Shown here piece after piece: positions 37,761-47,605 of a stretch of DNA of 64,000 nucleotides. The DNA comes from Pseudomonas orientalis (GTDB taxonomy: Bacteria > Pseudomonadota > Gammaproteobacteria > Pseudomonadales > Pseudomonadaceae). Location: positions 124,001 through 188,000 of the forward strand of contig NZ_JYLM01000004.1 of assembly GCF_001439815.1 (NCBI RefSeq), read 5' to 3'. The notes beneath the pieces are model-generated. The model made no database searches. It worked only from the letters and a program-made list of their open reading frames with translations, and had not been told where the DNA came from. The position numbers and the translations under genes were made by a program. The number at the start of each line of letters is the position of its first letter. Within the stretch, counting starts at the first letter, position 1.

Positions 37761-39059
37761 ATGCCCGACTACGTTAATTGGCTTCGTCACGCTTCGCCCT
37801 ACATCAACGCTCACCGCGACTGCACCTTTGTGGTCATGCTGCCCGGCGATGGCGTGGAACACCCCAACTTCGGCAATATCGTCCACGACCTGGTGCTGCT
37901 GCACAGCCTGGGCGTGCGGCTGGTGCTGGTGCACGGTTCGCGCCCACAGATCGAAGTGCGCCTTGAAGCGCGTGGCCTGACCCCGACTTACCACGAAGGC
38001 ATGCGCATCACCGATGCAGCGACGCTGGAGTGTGTGATCGATGCGGTCGGCCACCTGCGGATCGCCATTGAGGCGCGCCTGTCGATGGACATGGCTTCGT
38101 CGCCGATGCAGGGCTCGCGCCTGCGCGTGACCAGCGGCAACTTTGTGACCGCCCGTCCTATCGGCGTCTTGGAAGGTGTGGACTATCACCACACCGGCGA
38201 AGTACGCCGGGTCGACCGCAAAGGCATCAACCGCCTGCTGGACGAGCGCTCCATCGTGCTGCTGTCGCCGTTGGGCTATTCGCCCACCGGTGAAATCTTC
38301 AACCTGGCCTGCGAAGACGTCGCCACCCGCGCCGCCATCGACCTGGGCGCCGACAAATTGCTGTTGTTCGGCGCCGATCTCGGTCTGATCGATGAAAACG
38401 GCCGACTGGTGCGTGAGTTGCGTCCGCAGCAAGTGCCGGCGCACCTGCAACGCCTGGGCAGCAACTACCAGGGCGAGTTGCTCGATGCCGCTGCCGAGGC
38501 CTGCCGTGGCGGAGTAGGGCGCAGCCATATTGTCAGCTATGTCGAAGACGGCGCCTTGCTCACCGAACTGTTCACCCGCGATGGCGGCGGTACGCTGGTG
38601 GCCCAGGAGCAATTCGAACTGGTGCGCGAAGCGGCGATTGAAGACGTCGGCGGTTTGCTCGACCTGATCAGCCCGCTGGAAGAGCAGGGCATCCTGGTGC
38701 GTCGTTCGCGGGAAGTGCTGGAGCGGGAGATCGAGCAGTTCAGCGTGGTCGAGCGCGAAGGCATGATCATCGCCTGCGCGGCCTTGTATCAGATCGCGGA
38801 TTCGGATGCGGGTGAACTGGCGTGCCTGGCGGTGAATCCGGAATATCGCCATGGCGCACGCGGCGATGTATTGCTCGAGCGCATCCAGACCCGTGCCCGG
38901 GCGCAGGGTTTGAAGACCTTGTTCGTCCTCACCACCCGCACTGCCCACTGGTTCCGTGAGCGCGGCTTCGTGCCGAGCAGCGTGGACCGCCTGCCATCGG
39001 CGCGAGCGTCGCTGTACAACTACCAGCGCAACTCGAAAATCTTCGAGAAGGCCCTGTAA
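37761..39059 (+). CDS. argA: N-acetylglutamate synthase
   Basis: First enzyme of arginine synthesis, 432 residues. The N-terminal amino-acid-kinase-like domain (about residues 1-280; LVLVHGSRPQIEVRLEARG, binding arginine as inhibitor) is followed by a GNAT acetyltransferase domain (about 290-432; LACLAVNPEYRHGARGDVLL, acetyl-CoA loop, and FVPSSVDRLP). ATG 37761 begins MPDYVNWLRHASPYINAHRD, the standard N-terminus; the extra 14 codons upstream are not conserved in style. A REPIN follows its stop. Confidence 0.96.
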   Translation: MPDYVNWLRHASPYINAHRDCTFVVMLPGDGVEHPNFGNIVHDLVLLHSLGVRLVLVHGSRPQIEVRLEARGLTPTYHEGMRITDAATLECVIDAVGHLRIAIEARLSMDMASSPMQGSRLRVTSGNFVTARPIGVLEGVDYHHTGEVRRVDRKGINRLLDERSIVLLSPLGYSPTGEIFNLACEDVATRAAIDLGADKLLLFGADLGLIDENGRLVRELRPQQVPAHLQRLGSNYQGELLDAAAEACRGGVGRSHIVSYVEDGALLTELFTRDGGGTLVAQEQFELVREAAIEDVGGLLDLISPLEEQGILVRRSREVLEREIEQFSVVEREGMIIACAALYQIADSDAGELACLAVNPEYRHGARGDVLLERIQTRARAQGLKTLFVLTTRTAHWFRERGFVPSSVDRLPSARASLYNYQRNSKIFEKAL

Positions 39060-39086
39060 CCCCGATCCAGCAAACACTGCATAACA

Positions 39087-39180
39087 AAATGTGGGAGGGG
39101 GCTTGCCCCGATAGCGGTGGGTCAGTTAACAGATAAGTCACTGACAGAGCGCAATCGGGGGCAAGCCCCCTCCCACATTT
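39087..39180. repeat. REPIN, family 1
   Basis: Inverted cores AAATGTGGGAGGGGGCTTGC and complement, between the convergent argA and tauA-like genes, and at the edge of the sulfur block where tauBCD would be expected to continue. Confidence 0.93.
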
Positions 39181-39187
39181 GATCTGC

Positions 39188-40174
39188 TTACTGGCTGATG
39201 AATTTATCGGTCACATAGGCCGAATAGTCCGGCAACACCGTCTCCACCTTGCCCTGCTCCTTCAAGAACTTCGCCGTCTCCCCAATCGCCTTTGCCGTGC
39301 CGCCCTTGAGCAGCGCCTCGGTCTGTTGCGCCTGGGCATCCGGAAAGGTGGTGCCGGCCAGCAACTCGGGAATGTCGGCGGCATTCGAACCTGTCAATTT
39401 CGCGATCTTCTGCACCGGCTCCGAATCCACCGTCCAACTGGCTTTGTGTGCGGCATAGTCGGCGAACGCGTCCAGGGTGACCTTGGCAAACTTGGCCACG
39501 ACGTCAGGGTGTTTTTCCGCGAAATCCTTGCGCGCCACCCATACCTCGAAGGTGGGCGCACCCCACTGACCCACCTGCGCCGCGTCTGTCAGCGTTTTGC
39601 CAGTCTTGCGGATTTCCCCAAGGGCAGGCGACCACACGAACGCGCCGTCAATATCACCGCGTTTCCACGCGGCAGCGATTTCGGCGGGCTGCAGGTTCAC
39701 GACTTTGACTTGTCGGGTGTCCAGCCCCCAATGCTTGAGTGCACCCAGCAGGCTGTAATGGGAGGTCGAGACGAACGGCGTGGCGATGGTTTTGCCGATC
39801 AGGTCGGCGGGTTTGTCGATACCGCTGCCGTTACGCACCACCAGGGCTTCAGAAGCATTGATTTGTGCCGATACGATAAACGCCACAATCGGTAGATTGC
39901 GTGAAGCGGCCGCCGCGAGCGGGCTGGAGCCCAGATTGCCGATCTGTACGTCGCCCGAAGCGATGGCCGTGACCACCTCCGGGCCACTGTTGAACCGGCG
40001 CCAATCGATCTTCTCGCCAATGGCCTGTTCGTAGAGACCGTCGGCCTGAGGGACTTTGCTGGGATCGATGCCGGTCTGGTAGCCGACAGTCAAGCCGGCC
40101 GCGTTGACACCAAAAGAAAGTAATACCGATACAAAAACTGTAACAAATTGACGGGAGGATGTGCGTTTGGCCAT
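39188..40174 (-). CDS. tauA: Taurine ABC transporter periplasmic binding protein (TauA-like)
   Basis: A 328-residue periplasmic protein with a signal peptide (RQFVTVFVSVLLSFGVNA). The sequence fits TauA: GLTVGYQTGIDPSKVPQADG, the sulfonate loop GNLGSSPLAAAASRNLPI, and KTIATPFVSTSHYSLLGALK. It would capture taurine for import. The partner genes tauB (ATPase), tauC (permease) and tauD (dioxygenase), usually downstream, are missing: the next thing is a REPIN and argA. It may use another transporter such as SsuBC, or be a relic. It diverges from an OprD-family porin gene. Confidence 0.88.
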   Translation of the reverse strand: MAKRTSSRQFVTVFVSVLLSFGVNAAGLTVGYQTGIDPSKVPQADGLYEQAIGEKIDWRRFNSGPEVVTAIASGDVQIGNLGSSPLAAAASRNLPIVAFIVSAQINASEALVVRNGSGIDKPADLIGKTIATPFVSTSHYSLLGALKHWGLDTRQVKVVNLQPAEIAAAWKRGDIDGAFVWSPALGEIRKTGKTLTDAAQVGQWGAPTFEVWVARKDFAEKHPDVVAKFAKVTLDAFADYAAHKASWTVDSEPVQKIAKLTGSNAADIPELLAGTTFPDAQAQQTEALLKGGTAKAIGETAKFLKEQGKVETVLPDYSAYVTDKFISQ

Positions 40175-40544
40175 GATGGCGTCGCCTTTTTGATCGTGAG
40201 TGACGTATGCAATCGAACGTCAACACTAATCGATCTAAAAAAGCACTAGTAAATACCCTTTAGGAATTAGCTTATGGACGGGTTCGTCTATCCTGACCAG
40301 TCCGTTTCGCGAGCGTGCTTATTCCTGAATCGTATGAAAAAGAATGAAACAATTCTTTTTGGGTGTATGAAAAACTCATTACCCTGCAGGGACCAAATCA
40401 ACTGCGATTAGACGAAGGTAGTAGACACACAAGGTTACGATTGACTTGGTGGTCACTATCTGGCGCTAATCGCGCATCTGTGGATCGAGGGCGTCAGACC
40501 CGAGACCAAAGAAATACAAAAATTAGAAATGAGAGGAGCGGTAC
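40175..40544. promoter_or_regulatory. Divergent regulatory gap between tauA and the porin gene
   Basis: 370 bases with no convincing gene and a lower GC than the neighbours. It contains a perfect 9-bp dyad AAAAAGAAT / ATTCTTTTT (40337-40345 and 40352-40360) with a six-base spacer, 185 bases before the porin start, and an AGAGGAGCG ribosome site before ATG 40545. Control by a sulfur regulator such as CysB or Cbl is plausible but not shown. A 61-codon frame from 40363 has no family features. Confidence 0.4.
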
Positions 40545-41918
40545 ATGAAGAAGTCCACCTTGGCTGTGGCTGTAGCGTTGGGCGCAATCGCCCAGCAAGC
40601 AGGCGCTGCCGGTTTCATCGATGACAGTAAAGTAACGCTGGGTCTGCGTAACTTCTACATCAACACCGACAACCGTGACTCGGCCGCAGGTACTGCAGCC
40701 AACAAGCGCGCCGGTGTTCAAAACAAGCAGGAAGAATGGGGCCAGGGCTTTGACCTGCGCTTCATCTCCGGTTACACCCAAGGCACCGTAGGTTTTGGTC
40801 TCGACGCCATCGGCCTGCTGGGTGTTCGCCTGGATTCCGGCGGCGGCACCAATGGCGCCACGGCCAGCTCCTACGGCGGCACCGTGTTCCCGAGCAAGTC
40901 CAATGGCGAAGCCGTTGATAACTACTCGAGCCTGGGCCTGACCGCCAAAGCCAAGATCTCCCAGACCGAACTGAAGCTGGGCACGCTGCAGCCCAAGCTG
41001 CCGGTAATCGTGACCAACGACGGTCGTCTGCTGCCGCAGACCTTCCAGGGTGGCCAGATCACCAGCAACGATCTCAACAAAGACCTGACGCTGGTTGCCG
41101 GTCAGATCGAAAAAGCCAAAGGCCGTAACTCCAGCAACGTCGACAACCTGTCTATCTCTGGTGCCAACTCCCGTGGCGTCAACTGGCGTGACAGCAACAA
41201 GTTCTACTACGCCGGTGGTGACTACAAGATCACCAAGGACCTGACTGCCCAGTACTACTACGGCAATCTGGAAGATTTCTACAAGCAGCACTTCCTGGGC
41301 CTGACCCATAACTGGGCCATCGGTCCTGGCGTGCTGAAGTCTGACCTGCGCTACTTCAACAGCTCCGATGACGGTAAGAACGGCCACGAGTCCGCCTACT
41401 TCTCCTCGGGCAACTACAGCGGTGTCAACTCCGGTCGTGGCAAGGTCGACAACAACCTGTACAGCGGCCTGTTCCTGTACACCGTTGCCGGTCATACCTT
41501 CGGTGGTGGTTATCAGGTCAGCAACGGCAGCAGCGATTTCCCTTGGTTGAACCAGGGTGACGGCTCGTCGGCTTACATTACTACCGACATGCAAATCGCC
41601 AAGTTCGCCCGTGCTGGCGAACGTACCTGGCAGGCTCGCTACTCCTACGATTTCGCCAAGGTTGGCGTGCCTGGCTTGACCGCCGGTGTGGTGTACCTCA
41701 AAGGTACTGACATCGACACCGTCAACGGTAGTCGTGCCGAGTTTACCGGCCAGTCCGAGTGGGAACGTGACATTACTGTTGCGTACGTTGTTCCGGAAGG
41801 CGTGTTCAAAAACGTCGGTGTGGCCTGGAAAAACGCCATGTGGCGCAACGATGTTGCAGCCGCGCGCGATCAGGACGAAAACCGCGTAATCGTCAGCTAC
41901 ACCTACGCATTCAAGTAA
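40545..41918 (+). CDS. OprD-family outer-membrane porin (OprE-like)
   Basis: A 457-residue outer-membrane channel with signal peptide MKKSTLAVAVALGAIAQQAG. The OprD-family opening GFIDDSKVTLGLRNFYINTD and the C-terminal strand ending VIVSYTYAFK (terminal aromatic F before K) mark an 18-stranded barrel. The segment RLLPQTFQGGQITSNDLNKD is a family landmark. It resembles OprE/OprE3-type members and lies between the tauA-like gene and lsfA, so entry of sulfonates or related anions is a reasonable inference. Confidence 0.88.
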   Translation: MKKSTLAVAVALGAIAQQAGAAGFIDDSKVTLGLRNFYINTDNRDSAAGTAANKRAGVQNKQEEWGQGFDLRFISGYTQGTVGFGLDAIGLLGVRLDSGGGTNGATASSYGGTVFPSKSNGEAVDNYSSLGLTAKAKISQTELKLGTLQPKLPVIVTNDGRLLPQTFQGGQITSNDLNKDLTLVAGQIEKAKGRNSSNVDNLSISGANSRGVNWRDSNKFYYAGGDYKITKDLTAQYYYGNLEDFYKQHFLGLTHNWAIGPGVLKSDLRYFNSSDDGKNGHESAYFSSGNYSGVNSGRGKVDNNLYSGLFLYTVAGHTFGGGYQVSNGSSDFPWLNQGDGSSAYITTDMQIAKFARAGERTWQARYSYDFAKVGVPGLTAGVVYLKGTDIDTVNGSRAEFTGQSEWERDITVAYVVPEGVFKNVGVAWKNAMWRNDVAAARDQDENRVIVSYTYAFK

Positions 41919-41929
41919 CTGCGTAAAAC

Positions 41930-41966
41930 CTTGCCCGGCGCAATGCCGGGCAAGGTGTCTTGCTTT
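41930..41966 (+). terminator. Likely terminator of the porin gene
   Basis: Perfect stem CTTGCCCGGC / GCCGGGCAAG with a five-base loop 12 bases after the stop; the T-run (TGCTTTT) is interrupted, so efficiency is uncertain. Confidence 0.7.
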
Positions 41967-42097
41967 TCAAGTCGGGCTCAACCCCCGCAAGCCCTTCCTG
42001 AACCCTCTTTGTGCAGCGTCTCAAGGCCTTCTCGAACCTTGAAAACGATGGTGCTCCTCCGTTCTGACCACGTCCAATGAACAGATTTTTAATATTC

Positions 42098-42116
42098 ATT
42101 TATCGTCTAGATAAAT
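42098..42116. promoter_or_regulatory. AT-rich dyad before lsfA
   Basis: ATTTATC and GATAAAT, five bases apart, in a very AT-rich stretch 75-93 bases before the lsfA start. A similar AT-rich dyad precedes ssuE. Candidate activator site or promoter element; no consensus match claimed. Confidence 0.35.
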
Positions 42117-42190
42117 CGATATTTATTCTTTTTAAATTCTCTACGATCCATGCACAGTGGGCTCCATAAGCACTCATCAGGAGCCACACC

Positions 42191-42829
42191 ATGAGCCTAA
42201 GACTGGGCGATATCGCCCCCGACTTCGAACAGGATTCCAGCGCCGGCAAGATTCGTTTCCACGAATGGCTGGGCGATAGCTGGGGTGTGCTGTTTTCCCA
42301 TCCGGCGGACTTCACGCCGGTGTGCACCACCGAGTTGGGCTTCACCGCCAAGCTCAAGGATGAATTCGCCCGGCGCGGCGTCAAGGCCATCGCGCTGTCG
42401 GTTGACCCGGTGGACTCGCACCACAAGTGGATCGAAGACATCAACGAAACCCAGAACACCGTCGTCAACTTCCCGATCCTGGCCGATGCCGACCGCAAGG
42501 TGTCCGACCTCTACGACCTGATCCACCCCAACGCCAGCGACACCCTCACCGTGCGCTCCCTGTTCGTGATCGACCCGAACAAGAAGATCCGCCTGACCAT
42601 CACCTACCCGGCCAGCACCGGCCGCAACTTTCATGAAATCCTGCGGGTAATCGACTCGCTGCAGTTGACCGACAACCATAAGGTCGCCACACCGGCCAAC
42701 TGGCAGGATGGGGATGAAGTGGTGATCGTACCGTCGCTCAAGGATGAGGAAGAGATCAAGCAACGCTTTCCGAAGGGCTATCGCGCGGTGAAACCGTACC
42801 TGCGCCTTACCCCCCAGCCCAACCGTTAA
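42191..42829 (+). CDS. lsfA: 1-Cys peroxiredoxin LsfA
   Basis: Prx6-type peroxidase of 212 residues. The peroxidatic cysteine is C45 in HPADFTPVCTTELG, and it is the only cysteine in the protein, so it is a true one-cysteine enzyme. The long C-terminal extension (DGDEVVIVPSLKDEEEIKQR) fits the Prx6 branch. In Pseudomonas LsfA is induced by sulfate starvation and protects against peroxide. It sits directly before the ssu operon with its own terminator, consistent with a shared sulfur-starvation regulon. Confidence 0.95.
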   Translation: MSLRLGDIAPDFEQDSSAGKIRFHEWLGDSWGVLFSHPADFTPVCTTELGFTAKLKDEFARRGVKAIALSVDPVDSHHKWIEDINETQNTVVNFPILADADRKVSDLYDLIHPNASDTLTVRSLFVIDPNKKIRLTITYPASTGRNFHEILRVIDSLQLTDNHKVATPANWQDGDEVVIVPSLKDEEEIKQRFPKGYRAVKPYLRLTPQPNR

Positions 42830-42857
42830 CGCAGGTCAAATCTGGAAACAGGACCAG

Positions 42858-42947
42858 TGTGGGAGGGGGCTTGCCCCCGATTACGGTGCCTCAGTTACCA
42901 AATATTTAGCTGACCCACCGCTATCGGGGGCAAGCCCCCTCCCACAT
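42858..42947. repeat. REPIN, family 1
   Basis: Inverted cores GTGTGGGAGGGGGCTTGCCC and complement, 28 bases after the lsfA stop and before its terminator. Confidence 0.93.
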
Positions 42948-42975
42948 GTTGAGCGCATTTCAAGCAGGGGTTTTC

Positions 42976-43000
42976 AGGCCATTTCGATGGCCTTTTTTTT
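42976..43000 (+). terminator. Intrinsic terminator after lsfA
   Basis: AGGCCAT / ATGGCCT stem closed by a TTCG tetraloop and followed by seven T. It separates lsfA from the ssu operon. Confidence 0.92.
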
Positions 43001-43056
43001 CGCGTGGCGATCTGTTTTCCGCATATGTTTTTATGGAATAAACAAATGAATAAATA

Positions 43057-43078
43057 AGATTTAAAGATATATAAATCT
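43057..43078. promoter_or_regulatory. AT-rich dyad and likely promoter region of the ssu operon
   Basis: AGATTTA and TAAATCT, eight bases apart, in an AT-rich tract (43021-43078) that contrasts with the GC-rich surroundings, 76-97 bases before ssuE. It contains TATAAA-like -10 candidates. A CysB/SfnR-type activated promoter would fit; unproven. Confidence 0.35.
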
Positions 43079-43153
43079 GCTGCTAAGGTCTGTTCCATCT
43101 TGGCGTCATCGCTGCACAGCGAACCGCCGACACTTGCGCAAGGAATTTCCTAC

Positions 43154-43747
43154 ATGCTGGTCGTAACACTTGGAGGCAGTCCCAGTCAGCGTTCCCGCTC
43201 CGGGGTCTTGCTGGAGAAAACCCGTCAATGGCTGCAGGACCAGGGCGTGGAAGTGGTGAGTTACCAGATCCGCGACTTCCCGGCCGAAGACCTGCTGCAC
43301 GCGCGGTTCGACAGCCCCAAGGTCATCGACCTGTTGCAGCAAGTGGCGAATGCCGATGGCCTGGTGATCGCCACGCCGGTGTACAAGGCGTCGTTCTCCG
43401 GCGCATTGAAGACGGTACTCGACTTGCTGCCCGAGCGCGCCCTGGCCCACAAGGTGGTGTTACCGATGGCCACTGGCGGCAGCATCGCGCACATGCTGGC
43501 GGTGGATTACGCCCTCAAACCCGTGTTGTCGGCGCTGAAGGCGCAGGAATTGCTCCACGGGATTTTCGCCGAAGACAGCCAGATCGCCTACGGCGAAGGC
43601 AGTGCTCAGGCGCAGTTGGTGCCGGTGCTTGAACAGCGTCTGCAGGAAGCCCTTGAGCAGTTTTACAGCGCCATGGCCCGCCGCCCGAAACCGCTGGACC
43701 CACATGTGTTGAATGAACGCTTGTTGAGTGCTCGCTGGAGCATTTGA
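43154..43747 (+). CDS. ssuE: NAD(P)H-dependent FMN reductase SsuE
   Basis: Flavodoxin-fold reductase, 197 residues, that makes FMNH2 for the sulfonate monooxygenase SsuD. Flavin-binding features are [17 protein letters not shown] at the start and [20 protein letters not shown] (about residues 76-95), with [13 protein letters not shown] following. ATG 43154 is preceded by AAGGAA. First gene of ssuEADCBF, the gene order known in pseudomonads. Confidence 0.95.
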   Translation: MLVVTLGGSPSQRSRSGVLLEKTRQWLQDQGVEVVSYQIRDFPAEDLLHARFDSPKVIDLLQQVANADGLVIATPVYKASFSGALKTVLDLLPERALAHKVVLPMATGGSIAHMLAVDYALKPVLSALKAQELLHGIFAEDSQIAYGEGSAQAQLVPVLEQRLQEALEQFYSAMARRPKPLDPHVLNERLLSARWSI

Positions 43748-43843
43748 GTCTTACCCCGACATCTGGAAACACTCACCTTACTCAGCCGCCAACGGCCAAG
43801 CAGGTGCAGCCAATACCCCACTCGCATATTTGGAGAGAGCGCC

Positions 43844-44812
43844 ATGCGCACTGTCATTTTGCGTCGCGGTCTGGTCGCACTGTTTGCTGCGGCTGTGTCC
43901 TTCGGCGCCATCGTTCAAGCCCACGCCGCAGAAACCTTGCGGATCGGTTATCAGAAATACGGCACGCTGGTGCTGCTCAAGGCCAAGGGCTCGCTGGAAA
44001 AGCGCCTGGCCGCACAGGGCGTGCAGGTGCAATGGACCGAATTCCCCGGTGGCCCGCAACTGCTTGAGGGCCTGAATGTCGGTTCCATCGACTTTGGCGT
44101 CACCGGCGAAACGCCACCGGTGTTCGCCCAGGCCGCCGGCGCGGATCTGCTGTACGTGGCCTATGAGCCACCGGCGCCGACCAGTGAAGCGATCCTGGTG
44201 CCGAAAGATTCAACGATCAAGTCGGTGGCGGAGCTCAAGGGCAAAACCGTCGTCCTGAACAAGGGCTCCAACGTGCATTACCTGCTGGTGCGTGCCCTGG
44301 AAGATGCCGGCCTCAAATACACCGACGTGAAAACCGTGTTCCTGCCGCCCGCCGATGCCCGCGCCGCCTTCGAACGCGGCAGCGTGGACGCCTGGGTGAT
44401 TTGGGACCCTTACCAGGCCGCCGCCGAGAAACAGCTGCAGGCACGCACCCTGCGCGACGGCACCGGCATTGCCGACAACCATCAGTTCTACCTGGCCACC
44501 AAGCCCTACGCCGAACAGCACCCCGAGGTGATCAAGGCGCTGGTGGAAGAAGTGCGCGCCGTGGGCGAATGGTCCAAGGCCAACCCGCAGCAGGTGACTG
44601 ACCAGGTGGCGCCGCTGCTCGGCCTGCCGGCTGATATCACCCTGACCTCGGTGAAACGCCAGGGCTACGGCGCGCTGTTCCTGACGCCGGAAGTGGTCGC
44701 GGCCCAGCAGAAAATCGCCGACGCCTTCTATCAGCTCAAATTGATTCCCAAGCCCTTGAGCATCAAGGACGTGATCTGGACCCCACCCGCCGCTGTTGCC
44801 AAAGCGCCGTAA
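43844..44812 (+). CDS. ssuA: Alkanesulfonate ABC transporter binding protein
   Basis: Periplasmic receptor for aliphatic sulfonates, 322 residues. Signal peptide [20 protein letters not shown] then [20 protein letters not shown], typical of SsuA. The ligand loop [19 protein letters not shown] and [20 protein letters not shown] are family hallmarks. GGAGAG precedes ATG 43844. It delivers substrate to SsuBC. Confidence 0.95.
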   Translation: MRTVILRRGLVALFAAAVSFGAIVQAHAAETLRIGYQKYGTLVLLKAKGSLEKRLAAQGVQVQWTEFPGGPQLLEGLNVGSIDFGVTGETPPVFAQAAGADLLYVAYEPPAPTSEAILVPKDSTIKSVAELKGKTVVLNKGSNVHYLLVRALEDAGLKYTDVKTVFLPPADARAAFERGSVDAWVIWDPYQAAAEKQLQARTLRDGTGIADNHQFYLATKPYAEQHPEVIKALVEEVRAVGEWSKANPQQVTDQVAPLLGLPADITLTSVKRQGYGALFLTPEVVAAQQKIADAFYQLKLIPKPLSIKDVIWTPPAAVAKAP

Positions 44813-44837
44813 TCCGACTTCTTCAGGAGACAACTCC

Positions 44838-45986
44838 ATGAGCCTCAATATTTTCTGGTTCCTGCCTACCCACGGCGACGGTCATTACCTTGGCACCGCC
44901 GAAGGCGCTCGCGCCGTCGATCACGGTTACCTGCAACAAGTGGCACAGGCCGCCGATCGGCTGGGCTTCGGTGGGGTGTTGATCCCCACCGGGCGTTCCT
45001 GCGAAGACTCCTGGCTGGTGGCCGCCTCGCTGATTCCCGTGACCCAGCGGTTGAAATTTCTTGTCGCGCTGCGGCCCGGGATCATTTCCCCGACGGTGGC
45101 CGCACGTCAGGCCGCGACACTGGACCGCCTGTCCGGTGGCCGCGCACTGTTCAACCTGGTGACCGGCGGTGACCCGGAAGAGCTGGCCGGCGACGGCTTG
45201 TTCCTCAGTCATGAAGAGCGCTATCAGGCCTCGGTGGAGTTCACCCGCATCTGGCGTCGGGTGCTCGAAGGCGAGACCGTGGATTACGACGGCGAGCACA
45301 TCAGCGTCAAAGGCGCCAAGTTGCTCTACCCGCCGGTCCAGCAGCCACGCCCGCCGCTGTATTTTGGCGGTTCGTCCGAGGCGGCCCAGGACCTGGCGGC
45401 CGAGCAAGTGGAAATGGTGCTGACCTGGGGCGAACCACCGGCAGCGGTGGCGGAAAAGATCGCCCAGGTGCGGGCCAAGGCCGACAAGCTCGGACGCACC
45501 CTGCGCTTCGGCATTCGCTTGCATGTGATCGTGCGTGAAACCAACGAGGAGGCCTGGAAAGCCGCCGATAAACTGATTTCCCACTTGGACGACGACACCA
45601 TCGCCCGCGCCCAGGCGTCCCTGGCGCGCTTCGACTCGGTGGGCCAGCAGCGCATGGCGGCCTTGCATGGCGGCAGTCGCGACAACCTGGAAGTCAGCCC
45701 CAACCTGTGGGCCGGGGTCGGGCTGGTGCGTGGCGGCGCGGGCACCGCGCTGGTGGGCGATGGCCCAACGGTTGCGGCGCGGGTCAAGGAATACGCGGAC
45801 CTGGGCATCGACACCTTTATCTTTTCCGGTTATCCGCACCTGGAAGAGTCGTATCGGGTGGCGGAGTTGCTGTTCCCGCACCTGGATATCGAACGTCCCG
45901 AACTGCCGAAAAGCGCCGGCTACGTCAGCCCGTTCGGCGAGATGGTGGCCAACGACATCCTTCCCAAAGCTGCATCGCAGAGCTGA
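44838..45986 (+). CDS. ssuD: FMNH2-dependent alkanesulfonate monooxygenase
   Basis: Cleaves aliphatic sulfonates to aldehyde and sulfite with FMNH2 and oxygen, 382 residues, bacterial-luciferase-like TIM barrel. Landmarks are [20 protein letters not shown] at the N-terminus, the cysteine in [16 protein letters not shown] (near residue 54), and [22 protein letters not shown] 44838 follows AGGAGACAACTCC. Works with FMNH2 from SsuE. Confidence 0.97.
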   Translation: MSLNIFWFLPTHGDGHYLGTAEGARAVDHGYLQQVAQAADRLGFGGVLIPTGRSCEDSWLVAASLIPVTQRLKFLVALRPGIISPTVAARQAATLDRLSGGRALFNLVTGGDPEELAGDGLFLSHEERYQASVEFTRIWRRVLEGETVDYDGEHISVKGAKLLYPPVQQPRPPLYFGGSSEAAQDLAAEQVEMVLTWGEPPAAVAEKIAQVRAKADKLGRTLRFGIRLHVIVRETNEEAWKAADKLISHLDDDTIARAQASLARFDSVGQQRMAALHGGSRDNLEVSPNLWAGVGLVRGGAGTALVGDGPTVAARVKEYADLGIDTFIFSGYPHLEESYRVAELLFPHLDIERPELPKSAGYVSPFGEMVANDILPKAASQS

Positions 45987-45995
45987 GGCGGCGCC

Positions 45996-46784
45996 ATGAA
46001 CCTAGAGAAACTCAGCCATCGCGTGGCGCCCTGGGTGCTGCCCATTTTATTGCTGGCGGTGTGGCAGTTGTCGGTGACGGCAGGGTGGTTGTCCACGCGT
46101 ATTCTGCCGGCGCCCAGTGCGGTCATCGAGGCCGGCATCCACCTGGTCCGCAGCGGCGAAATCTGGACGCACCTGGCTATCAGCGGCTGGCGTGCGGGCC
46201 TGGGCTTTGTGATCGGTGGCAGCATCGGCCTGGCCCTGGGCTTTATCACCGGCCTGTCGAAATGGGGCGAACGTTTGCTCGACAGCTCGGTGCAGATGAT
46301 CCGCAACGTGCCGCACCTGGCGCTGATTCCATTGGTGATCCTGTGGTTCGGGATTGACGAGACCGCGAAGATTTTCCTGGTGGCCCTGGGCACGCTGTTC
46401 CCGATCTACCTGAACACTTACCACGGCATCCGCAACGTCGACCCGGCGCTGGTGGAAATGTCGCGCAGCTACGGCTTGTCCGGCTTCAGCCTGTTCTGGC
46501 AAGTGATTCTGCCGGGCGCGTTGCCGTCGATCCTGGTGGGCGTGCGCTTTGCCCTGGGCTTCATGTGGTTGACGTTGATCGTGGCGGAAACCATTTCGGC
46601 CAGCTCCGGTATCGGTTACCTGGCGATGAATGCCCGCGAATTCCTGCAAACCGACGTAGTGGTGCTGGCTATCGTGATGTACGCGATCCTCGGCAAGCTG
46701 GCCGACCTGGCGGCGCGTGGCCTGGAGCGGGTATGGCTGCGCTGGCACCCGGCGTATCAAGTGAACAAGGGAGGTGCGGCATGA
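45996..46784 (+). CDS. ssuC: Alkanesulfonate ABC transporter permease
   Basis: Membrane channel of the importer, 262 residues, about six hydrophobic helices. The EAA-type loop is in [20 protein letters not shown], and [20 protein letters not shown] is typical of the SsuC/TauC/NrtB family. It starts nine bases after ssuD and overlaps ssuB by four bases. Confidence 0.95.
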   Translation: MNLEKLSHRVAPWVLPILLLAVWQLSVTAGWLSTRILPAPSAVIEAGIHLVRSGEIWTHLAISGWRAGLGFVIGGSIGLALGFITGLSKWGERLLDSSVQMIRNVPHLALIPLVILWFGIDETAKIFLVALGTLFPIYLNTYHGIRNVDPALVEMSRSYGLSGFSLFWQVILPGALPSILVGVRFALGFMWLTLIVAETISASSGIGYLAMNAREFLQTDVVVLAIVMYAILGKLADLAARGLERVWLRWHPAYQVNKGGAA

Positions 46785-47587
46785 CGGCTCAACAACCCCC
46801 GCGCCTGCTCAAGGGTATTCCCCTGGCGGTGCGCAAATTGCGCAAGTCCTTTGGCGCTCGAGAAGTGCTCAAGGAAATCGACCTGCATATTCCTGCCGGC
46901 CAGTTCGTGGCCGTGGTCGGCCGCAGCGGTTGCGGCAAAAGCACCTTGCTGCGCCTGCTGGCGGGCCTGGACAACGCCAGTGGCGGCGAGCTGCTGGCGG
47001 GCTCCGCGCCGCTGCACGAGGCGATCGAAGACACGCGGCTGATGTTCCAGGAAGCGCGCCTGCTGCCGTGGAAAAAGATCATCGACAACGTCGGCCTGGG
47101 CCTCAAGGGCAACTGGCGTCCCCGGGCGTTGCAAGCGCTGGAGGCGGTGGGCCTGGCCGAGCGTGCCGATGAGTGGCCGGCGGCCTTGTCCGGAGGCCAG
47201 AAGCAACGCGTCGCCCTGGCGCGCGCCTTGATTCACCAGCCGCGCCTGCTGTTGCTCGACGAACCATTGGGCGCGCTGGATGCGCTGACCCGTATCGAAA
47301 TGCAGCAACTGATCGAGAACCTCTGGCAAAAACACGGCTTTACCGTGCTGCTGGTCACCCATGACGTCAGCGAAGCCGTGGCGATTGCCGACCGCGTGAT
47401 CCTGATCGAAGACGGCGAAATCGGCCTCGACCTGAACGTCGACCTGCCGCGCCCGCGCGCCCGTGGCTCACATCGCCTGGCCGCGCTGGAGGCCGAAGTG
47501 CTCAACCGCGTGCTGTCGCTGCCCGGCTCACCGCCGGAACCCGAACCTGTTTCACCGCTGCCGACGCAATTGCGTTGGGCTCAATAA
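46781..47587 (+). CDS. ssuB: Alkanesulfonate ABC transporter ATPase
   Basis: ATP-binding subunit, 268 residues. Walker [18 protein letters not shown]-loop [13 protein letters not shown], signature [15 protein letters not shown], Walker [16 protein letters not shown] and the switch [10 protein letters not shown] are intact. ATG 46781 overlaps the ssuC stop (ATGA) and follows GGGAGG. It may also serve the orphan TauA-like receptor nearby, which is speculation. Confidence 0.96.
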   Translation: MTAQQPPRLLKGIPLAVRKLRKSFGAREVLKEIDLHIPAGQFVAVVGRSGCGKSTLLRLLAGLDNASGGELLAGSAPLHEAIEDTRLMFQEARLLPWKKIIDNVGLGLKGNWRPRALQALEAVGLAERADEWPAALSGGQKQRVALARALIHQPRLLLLDEPLGALDALTRIEMQQLIENLWQKHGFTVLLVTHDVSEAVAIADRVILIEDGEIGLDLNVDLPRPRARGSHRLAALEAEVLNRVLSLPGSPPEPEPVSPLPTQLRWAQ

Positions 47588-47605
47588 CTACACAGGAAAA
47601 CCATC

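Noticed and set aside
40363..40548. 61-codon frame before the porin gene
   Set aside because: No ribosome site, Arg/Thr-rich, lies in the probable promoter and leader of the porin gene.
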